64,000 bases of DNA from an uncultured Coriobacteriaceae bacterium. Lineage in GTDB: Bacteria; Actinomycetota; Coriobacteriia; Coriobacteriales; Atopobiaceae. Below the pieces are notes generated by a model. That model was given only the letters and a program-made list of their open reading frames with translations. It ran no database searches and was not told the origin of the DNA. The stretch covers positions 124,001-188,000 of the forward strand of contig CACZCK010000003.1 in NCBI GenBank assembly GCA_902779675.1, read 5' to 3'. A program made the position numbers and the translations under genes. The number at the start of each line of letters is the position of its first letter. Position 1 is the stretch's first letter. Shown here piece by piece: positions 58,326 to 64,000 of this stretch.

Positions 58326-59708
58326 TTAGAGGCCAAGCAGCCTCACGACGTCGTTCTTAAGGGCAAAGCAGAAGATGAACAGGAAGAACGCGAGACCCAC
58401 GTAGCTCACGGCGGACTGCGCGCGCGGCGAGAGCGGGCGCCTCAGCACGAGCTGCACCACCTCGATGAGGATCTTGCCGCCATCGAGCGGCGGTATGGGC
58501 AACAGGTTCATGAAGCCCAGCGACATGCTTATGGCTGCGGCAAACAGCACAAGATCGCTTATGCCAGACGCAGCCGCCTCAGACGCCATGGCCGAGATGC
58601 CGACGATCGAGGACGACTGGCTCATGACCTCCATAGTGTGCTGCGGCATGATGATCCTTGCGACGGCGCCACCAACCATCCTCATGTACGAGAAGGCATA
58701 CCCCGAAGCCTCAGCGAGGCTCGGATGGTACACCTCGAGCTTGGCGCTAACACCTATGAGCTGGGGCTTCTCGTCCTCGGGTATCTTGATGGTGGTCTCG
58801 AAGGTCTCTCCGTCGCGCTCATAGGCCACAGCAATGTCGCCGCCGTCGGCCAGGCTCTGGTCGATAGCGTCGACGAGGTCGGTCCACGTGGCAACGTCAC
58901 GGCCGCCGAACATGACGATCGTGTCGCCTGCCCGTATGCCCGCCTCTTGCGCGAGCGAGCCCTCTGTGACGCCCCCGAGCTCGTTGGAGTTGGTGTTGAT
59001 CTCAATTCCCGTGACGACGAGCGACCCCACCAGCAACAGGAACGCCACGGCGATGTTGACGAGCGGACCGGCGAGCAGAGTTACGACGCGCGGAACGAAG
59101 CCCTTGCCCTGGTAGGTGCGTGCACGCTCGTGCGCGAGGAAGGCCTCCTGGTCGTGGACGGGACGAGGTGCGCCGGCAGCCGTCGTGCCGGGCGTCTCGA
59201 AGTTGTGGTCGGGATCGTACTCGGTCAGCAAGTTGGCGTCGCGTTCGAGGGTATCGAAGTGGCGGGGCCATGCGCTCTGCCAGGGATGCTCGCCCGCGGC
59301 CTCGTCATAGAAGGGACGAATGGCCGCAAGGTCGGTGAGGCACGCCACGATGCCGTACGCCCGCTCCTCGTCGATCCCAAGCTCGCGGGCAAGGTCGGGC
59401 ACGGCCACCCTTCCCTCGCGCTGCACGATGGCGAGCGCAGGAGCGAGCAGCTCGTCGGCCTCCTGCTCCATGCCGCAGATTCGGTTGTATCCACCCAGCA
59501 GCAGAGGCGTGATGCCAAACTCGGTGCCGTAGCGACGTGACTTGAACGAGATGCGGAACCTCGACGGAAGACCGAGGAAGAACTCGGTCACGCGCATGCC
59601 AAAGGCGCGCGCCGATACGAAGTGGCCACCCTCATGCACGAACACGAGGACGGAGAGCACGAGCACGCCCCAGAACACGGCAGACAGAAACGACGTCACG
59701 GTGCTCAT
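58326..59708 (-). CDS. rseP: RseP-type site-2 protease with a large insertion
   Basis: Intramembrane zinc metalloprotease that cleaves anti-sigma factors or signal-peptide remnants. Of 460 residues, the zinc motif HEGGH is at 25-29, one PDZ domain covers about 235-320 and the third ligand motif is IPPLDGGK in the C-terminal helices. Between the first helix pair and the PDZ domain, about 82-195, there is a hydrophilic insertion with a winged-helix-like stretch (VAVPDLARELGIDEERAYGI). ATGA overlap couples it to dxr. Confidence 0.92.
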   Translation of the reverse strand: MSTVTSFLSAVFWGVLVLSVLVFVHEGGHFVSARAFGMRVTEFFLGLPSRFRISFKSRRYGTEFGITPLLLGGYNRICGMEQEADELLAPALAIVQREGRVAVPDLARELGIDEERAYGIVACLTDLAAIRPFYDEAAGEHPWQSAWPRHFDTLERDANLLTEYDPDHNFETPGTTAAGAPRPVHDQEAFLAHERARTYQGKGFVPRVVTLLAGPLVNIAVAFLLLVGSLVVTGIEINTNSNELGGVTEGSLAQEAGIRAGDTIVMFGGRDVATWTDLVDAIDQSLADGGDIAVAYERDGETFETTIKIPEDEKPQLIGVSAKLEVYHPSLAEASGYAFSYMRMVGGAVARIIMPQHTMEVMSQSSSIVGISAMASEAAASGISDLVLFAAAISMSLGFMNLLPIPPLDGGKILIEVVQLVLRRPLSPRAQSAVSYVGLAFFLFIFCFALKNDVVRLLGL

Positions 59709-60904
59709 GCCATCACGTCCGCCAAAGCCTGATAGGCCATGCCACGTGCCCACAGGTCGATCTCCTCGAGCTGCTCGAGGCTGCTCACGACCTGCACCTC
59801 ATGGGCCTCCATCGCAAAGCCCACGATTCTCTCGATGTCGAGGAAGCCGCAGGCACCACGCCTGAACGCGGCGTTGGCCACCTCGTTGGCCGCATTGAGC
59901 ACGCAGGGCATCGTGCCGCCCGTACGCCCAGCCTCACGGGCAAGGCGCAGGCAGCCGAAGGTCTGCTCGTCGGCATCTCCAAAGGTGAGTGCCGACGCCT
60001 CACGCCAGTCGATGCGCTCGCTGGGCGTGTCCCAGCGCTCCGGATAGCTCAGGGCATACTGGATGGGTATGCGCATGTCTGAGGGCCCGAGCTGGGCGAT
60101 GGTCGAGCCGTCGGCGAACTCGACCATGGAGTGTATGCGACTCTGCCGGTGCACCAGGACCTCGACGTCGTCGATGTCCACCTCAAAGAGGTGATGTGCC
60201 TCGAGCACCTCGAAGCCCTTGTTCATGAGCGTCGCCGAGTCGATGGTGATCTTGTCGCCCATGAGCCAGGTGGGATGCGCGAGGGCCTCTGCGGCGGTTG
60301 CATGCGCGAGCTGCTCGCGGGTGCGCCCGTAGAAGGGGCCGCCCGAGCAGGTGAGCCACAGCTTGTAGACCTCGGTCGTGCGTGCGCCGGTAAGCGCCTG
60401 GAAGATGGCACTGTGTTCGGAGTCGACGGGAATCAGCATGCCTGGCTGCGCAAGCGGCATAAGCAGGTCGCCCGCGACGATGATGGACTCCTTGTTGGCA
60501 TAGGCGAGCACCTTGCCCGCACGAAGCGCCTCGTAGCCGGCGCGAATGCCCGCGGCACCCACAAGGGCGTTCACGACGCAGTCGACGTCGGGGAGTGCTG
60601 CCATCTCGGCGAGAGCGGAACGTCCCACCGAGAGCTCGCAGCCTGCGGGAAGCTCGTCGAGCACGGGATCGGACCCATGGCGATCGTCGGCGACGCAGGC
60701 ATGCGTCGCACCAAACTCTCGTGCGGCCGATACCAGCGCCTCCGTCGAGCGATATGCCGACAGCGCGACCACGTCGAGCTTGTCGGCATGCTTGCGGCAG
60801 ACGTCAAGCGTCTGCGTGCCTATGGAGCCAGAGCAGCCAAGAATGGCGACGCGCAGGGGTCTCCTGCGCGTCGCACGCGGAGCGGTGTCTTCGAAGATGC
60901 TCAT
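59705..60904 (-). CDS. dxr: 1-deoxy-D-xylulose 5-phosphate reductoisomerase
   Basis: NADPH-dependent enzyme making MEP, the committed step of the non-mevalonate pathway and the target of fosmidomycin. The 399 residues include VAILGCSGSIGTQTLDV (NADPH loop), VVNALVGAAG, LAYANKESIIVAG, and the metal-binding PVDSEHSAIFQ with catalytic Asp and Glu. It overlaps cdsA by 4 bp upstream and rseP downstream. Confidence 0.97.
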   Translation of the reverse strand: MSIFEDTAPRATRRRPLRVAILGCSGSIGTQTLDVCRKHADKLDVVALSAYRSTEALVSAAREFGATHACVADDRHGSDPVLDELPAGCELSVGRSALAEMAALPDVDCVVNALVGAAGIRAGYEALRAGKVLAYANKESIIVAGDLLMPLAQPGMLIPVDSEHSAIFQALTGARTTEVYKLWLTCSGGPFYGRTREQLAHATAAEALAHPTWLMGDKITIDSATLMNKGFEVLEAHHLFEVDIDDVEVLVHRQSRIHSMVEFADGSTIAQLGPSDMRIPIQYALSYPERWDTPSERIDWREASALTFGDADEQTFGCLRLAREAGRTGGTMPCVLNAANEVANAAFRRGACGFLDIERIVGFAMEAHEVQVVSSLEQLEEIDLWARGMAYQALADVMA

Positions 60905-61731
60905 ACGATTCCCCCGAGTCGCAGAAGCAGGAAGGCCGTCATGCAGCCAAACAGCAAAGCGTCGCTGCGGTCGAGCATGCCGCCGTGTCCGGGCAGTAGG
61001 TTTCCGGAGTCCTTGACGCCAAACCCGCGCTTGATACGTGACTCAAAGAGATCGCCGAACACGGCCATGGCGCCCACGCACAGGCCGCAGCCGATGGCCA
61101 TCCAGAGCTTGATGCCACGGATGTGCAGCACCCAAATGATCACCCAAATGAGCATGCAGCCAGCAATGCCGCCCCAGAACCCCTCGAGGCTCTTGTTGGG
61201 CGAGATGCGCGGCGCGAGCTTGTGACGGCCGAAGCGCGTCCCCACGAAGTAGGCGAAGGTGTCGTTGAGCCAGATGGAGCCCATGACGCCAAAGGTGATC
61301 ATCGCACCCTCGACGCCCGGGTCGCAGGCCCTGATGAGGCTCACGGACGAGAAGGTGAAGCCGCAGTAGATGGCCGCGAAGGCCGTAAGCGCCACGTCGG
61401 AGATGGTGACTCGCGGCACGGCAACGTACCAGACCGCGAGGGCGACGAGCAGCACCATGGTCGAAAGGAGGTGCACGTTGCCATAATTGAGCAGTGGGGC
61501 AAGCGGATAGAGCGCCGTCACGAGCAGTGCGATGCCGTCGTTAGGAAGACGTCCAGACGCATGGCACAGACGCAAGAACTCCCAGCAGCACATGCATGCC
61601 ATGACCGAAACGGAAAGCGACGTGGCCGTGATGCCGCCAAACAAGCATCCGACGACGATGACGAAGTACACGGCCCCGACCACCGTACGGACGAGCGCCT
61701 TGCTCGTACCCTCAGGTCTGCCATCGCTCAT
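60901..61731 (-). CDS. cdsA: Phosphatidate cytidylyltransferase
   Basis: Membrane enzyme making CDP-diacylglycerol from phosphatidic acid and CTP, feeding pgsA. The 276 residues have about eight helices and the family signature near the C-terminus, SRIKRGFGV then KDSGNLLPGHGGMLDRSD, with the metal-binding acidic residues. The ATG at 61731 overlaps uppS by 4 bp; GGAGG lies 12 nt upstream. Confidence 0.96.
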   Translation of the reverse strand: MSDGRPEGTSKALVRTVVGAVYFVIVVGCLFGGITATSLSVSVMACMCCWEFLRLCHASGRLPNDGIALLVTALYPLAPLLNYGNVHLLSTMVLLVALAVWYVAVPRVTISDVALTAFAAIYCGFTFSSVSLIRACDPGVEGAMITFGVMGSIWLNDTFAYFVGTRFGRHKLAPRISPNKSLEGFWGGIAGCMLIWVIIWVLHIRGIKLWMAIGCGLCVGAMAVFGDLFESRIKRGFGVKDSGNLLPGHGGMLDRSDALLFGCMTAFLLLRLGGIV

Positions 61732-62513
61732 GAGGCAACAACTCCTCCAAATCGGCGGTTTCGGCTCTGGAACGCCCTCACGGCCCGAAGGAACTCCCAC
61801 CGATTAAAGTCGGGCCACATCATGTCGGTAACGTAGAACTCGGTGTAGGCGAGCTGCCACAGCAGGTAGTTGGAGAGCCGAAGCTCACCTGAGGTGCGAA
61901 TCAGCAGCTCGGGATCGGGCATGCCCGTTGTGTAGAGGTGCTCTGCCACCACCTGCTCGTCAATCGCGGAGGCATCGATGATGCCCGTGGCCACCTCGTC
62001 GGCAATCTGCCTGCAAGCGCGGGCAATCTCGGCACGAGAGCCATAATTGACCGCCAGCGCAAAGATCATGCCCGTGTGGCCTGACGTCTCGTCAAGGCCG
62101 CGCTGGAAGACGTCGTAGGTCTTCTTGGGCAACGCCTCGAGGTCGCCGAGGAAGCGCAGCCGGACGTTCTCCTGATGGAACAGCGGCAGTTCCTTGACGA
62201 GCGTGGTGGCAAACAGGTGCATGAGCAGGTCGACCTCACGCTGCGGGCGACGCCAGTTCTCGGTGGAGAAGGCATAGACCGACAGGGCGTCCAGGCCGAG
62301 CCGGACGCTCGTGGTCACCGTCTCGCGCAGCGCGTCGACACCCGCCACATGCCCCTTCGAGCGATCGAGCCCGCGTGCCTGTGCCCAACGGCCGTTTCCG
62401 TCCATGATGATGGAGACGTGGGAGGGCACGCGTTCCAGATCGATGTCTGAAAGGGAGATGTCAGCGGGAGCCGCGGCATAATACTCGCGCAGCAGCGCCT
62501 CGTCACGTTGCAT
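61728..62513 (-). CDS. uppS: Isoprenyl (undecaprenyl) diphosphate synthase
   Basis: cis-prenyltransferase making the undecaprenyl carrier for peptidoglycan and wall polymers. The 261 residues show HVSIIMDGNGRWAQARG (catalytic Asp), YAFSTENWRRP and RTSGELRLSNYLLWQ. It consumes IPP from the MEP genes present in the window. It starts 1 nt after the frr stop. Confidence 0.97.
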   Translation of the reverse strand: MQRDEALLREYYAAAPADISLSDIDLERVPSHVSIIMDGNGRWAQARGLDRSKGHVAGVDALRETVTTSVRLGLDALSVYAFSTENWRRPQREVDLLMHLFATTLVKELPLFHQENVRLRFLGDLEALPKKTYDVFQRGLDETSGHTGMIFALAVNYGSRAEIARACRQIADEVATGIIDASAIDEQVVAEHLYTTGMPDPELLIRTSGELRLSNYLLWQLAYTEFYVTDMMWPDFNRWEFLRAVRAFQSRNRRFGGVVAS

Positions 62514-63068
62514 CTAGATCTCCATGACCTCGGCGGACTTGGCCTTGAGCAGCTCGTCTACCTTCTTGGTGTAGTCGTCGGTGAGCTTCTGGATGGCCTT
62601 CTTCTCACGCTTGATGTCGTCCTCGGTGATCAGGCCGTCCTTCTCGGCGCGCTCGGCCTTCTCGTTGGCGTGACGACGGGCGTTGCGCACCGCGATCTTG
62701 CCCTCCTCGGCGTACTTGTTGCACTCCTTGACGAGCTCGCGACGGCGCTCCTCGGTGGGCTTGGGGAACGGCAGACGGATGGAGATGCCGTCGTTGGAGG
62801 GGGTGATGCCAAGGTCGGAGTCCATGATCGCCTTCTCGATGGCGCGTAGGGACGACTTGTCCCAGGGCTCGACGATCAGCATCGAAGCCTCGGGGACCTT
62901 AACGCCCGCGAGCTGCGTGATCGGAGTGGGAACGCCATAGTAGTCGACCTTGATGCTGTCGAGCACGTGGGGGTTGGCGCGACCGGTGCGCACACGGGCG
63001 AAGTTCGCCTTGAGGGCATCGAGGGCCTTGTCCATGCGACGCTTGGCAGAATCGGTGTACTCGCTCAT
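62514..63068 (-). CDS. frr: Ribosome recycling factor
   Basis: tRNA-shaped protein that, with EF-G, splits post-termination ribosomes. The 184 residues match the family length exactly and show the RRF pattern: RTGRANPHVLDSIKVDYYG, TPITQLAGVKVPEAS and KPTEERRRELVKECNKYAEE. It is 78 bp downstream of pyrH, the usual order. Confidence 0.98.
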   Translation of the reverse strand: MSEYTDSAKRRMDKALDALKANFARVRTGRANPHVLDSIKVDYYGVPTPITQLAGVKVPEASMLIVEPWDKSSLRAIEKAIMDSDLGITPSNDGISIRLPFPKPTEERRRELVKECNKYAEEGKIAVRNARRHANEKAERAEKDGLITEDDIKREKKAIQKLTDDYTKKVDELLKAKSAEVMEI

Positions 63069-63146
63069 GTCCTTGACTCCTATCGTCTCGTTTACTTGCC
63101 TGTAGGGCTAATGCTCATCGTCTTTGTTGCACCTAGCACTTCGGCG

Positions 63147-63866
63147 CTAGGCCTCTACCACCGTCGTGCCCACCGGCTCGCCGCGCAGGGCACGCACGAT
63201 GGCACCTTCCTGCTCCATGTTGAACACCATGATGGGCATGGCATTGTCCTGGCAGAGCGCCGTGGCTGTGGCATCCATCACCTGGAGGCGCTTCTTGAGC
63301 ACGTCGCGGTAGGTGATGGTGTCGTACTTCTTGGCGTCGAGATGCTTGACGGGATCCTTGTCGTAGATGCCGTCAACCTTGGTGGCCTTCATGAGCACGT
63401 CGGCGCCGATCTCGCACGCGCGCAGGGCGGCGCAGGTGTCGGTAGTGAAGTAGGGATTGCCCGTACCTGCCGCAAAGATGGTGATGCGGCCCTTCTCCAG
63501 GTGTCGGATGGCGCGACGACGGATGTAGGTCTCAGAGATGGCGTGCATCTCGATTGCGCTCATGACGCGGCAGTCGAAGCCGTTCTTCTCGAAGCAGTCC
63601 TGCAGCGCGAGCGAGTTGATGACGGTGGCAAGCATACCCATGTTGTCGCCCTGGGCACGGTCCATGCCCTCGGCAGCGCCCTCGAGGCCGCGATAGATGT
63701 TGCCGCCGCCAACGACCACCGCGATCTGGACGCCATCATCGTAGGCGGGCTTGATGGCCTGGGCAATGCGCTGCGGCACTTCAGGGTCGATGCCAAAGTA
63801 TCGGCTCCCCATCAGTGCCTCGCCGGAGAGCTTGAGCAGCACGCGCTTGTACTTGTATTCAGACAA
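63147..63866 (-). CDS. pyrH: UMP kinase
   Basis: Bacterial uridylate kinase of the amino-acid kinase family, phosphorylating UMP. The 239 residues open [15 protein letters not shown] and show [26 protein letters not shown] and [10 protein letters not shown]. The TTG at 63866 is chosen because GGGAGGACCC lies directly upstream; an in-frame ATG at 63878 sits ahead of that site. It is the first gene of the cluster inside the window; tsf or rpsB, usual upstream neighbours, would lie beyond the right edge. Confidence 0.95.
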   Translation of the reverse strand: MSEYKYKRVLLKLSGEALMGSRYFGIDPEVPQRIAQAIKPAYDDGVQIAVVVGGGNIYRGLEGAAEGMDRAQGDNMGMLATVINSLALQDCFEKNGFDCRVMSAIEMHAISETYIRRRAIRHLEKGRITIFAAGTGNPYFTTDTCAALRACEIGADVLMKATKVDGIYDKDPVKHLDAKKYDTITYRDVLKKRLQVMDATATALCQDNAMPIMVFNMEQEGAIVRALRGEPVGTTVVEA

Positions 63867-64000
63867 GGGTCCTCCCATGTTCGATGCCCGTGCCATTTTG
63901 ACACAGGCCGCATATCTAGCAAAGTGTAGCAAAGGGCGCGCAGTTGCCCCCTCACGAGTGCTGCAAGCAGACAGCAACACCATGCGAGAGGTCTGCATTC

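Overview
The window is about 64 kb of GC-rich chromosome from a high-GC Gram-positive anaerobe. It most likely belongs to the Coriobacteriia, near Olsenella/Atopobium (inference). The supporting context is actinobacterial: lexA divergent from a LysM division-inhibitor-like gene followed by nrdR; LexA boxes of the CGAAC-N4-GTTTG type; a GarA/OdhI-like FHA gene next to an FtsR-like MerR gene; and anaerobe-style three-gene glycerol-3-phosphate dehydrogenase genes. Nothing looks like phage, plasmid, transposase or CRISPR. Most genes lie on the minus strand in tightly overlapping operons, and many use GTG or TTG starts placed by a clear Shine-Dalgarno.

Layout. 1-5.4 kb: hflX (cut by the window edge), an acyltransferase-like membrane gene, then the SOS hub lexA / yneA-like LysM gene / nrdR / dut, and trxB. 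5.4-20.7 kb: a fumarate-reductase-like flavoprotein, a ClC transporter, the fha-merR-apt operon, ridA, a GcvT-like gene, a D,D-carboxypeptidase, pgsA, a GH32 sucrose hydrolase, a GNAT enzyme, a PP2C phosphatase, an alpha/beta hydrolase, and LexA-controlled dinB with a small companion gene. A small beta-rich protein and signal peptidase I follow. 20.8-22.1 kb: a gene-poor stretch with a Nif11-like small protein and a damaged tRNA-Pro. 22-31 kb: a conserved hypothetical gene, a GH1 phospho-beta-glucosidase with a duplicated 3' end, a large membrane/Rossmann/RyR-domain protein, a VanZ-like gene, an MGMT-like gene, a 180-bp palindrome, and a glpABC-like operon.

31-49.4 kb: two long minus-strand housekeeping operons. 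One runs rpe, cysteine desulfurase, Zn-ribbon protein, coaBC, nfo, ABC-F. The other runs ABC-F, hypothetical membrane gene, M50 protease, scpA, scpB, rluB, cmk, plsC, ispH, a DUF512 radical-SAM gene, der, plsY. 49.4-54.3 kb: an array of ~33-bp repeats, tRNA-Val, tRNA-CAU and tRNA-Ala, a small membrane protein, a GH3 enzyme, a repeat-tailed membrane protein and a YhhN protein. 54.4-64 kb: the conserved cluster pyrH-frr-uppS-cdsA-dxr-rseP-ispG-proS, ending in an FMN-dependent alpha-hydroxy-acid oxidase family gene.

The genes combine isoprenoid and lipid precursor supply (dxr, ispG, ispH, uppS, cdsA, pgsA, plsC, plsY), translation and ribosome assembly (frr, proS, der, rluB, hflX, ABC-F), chromosome segregation (scpAB) and DNA repair (lexA, dinB, nfo, MGMT). 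The least explained items are the RyR-domain membrane protein, the 180-bp palindrome, the 33-bp repeat array, the winged-helix-like insertion in RseP and the paired LexA sites over overlapping divergent promoters.
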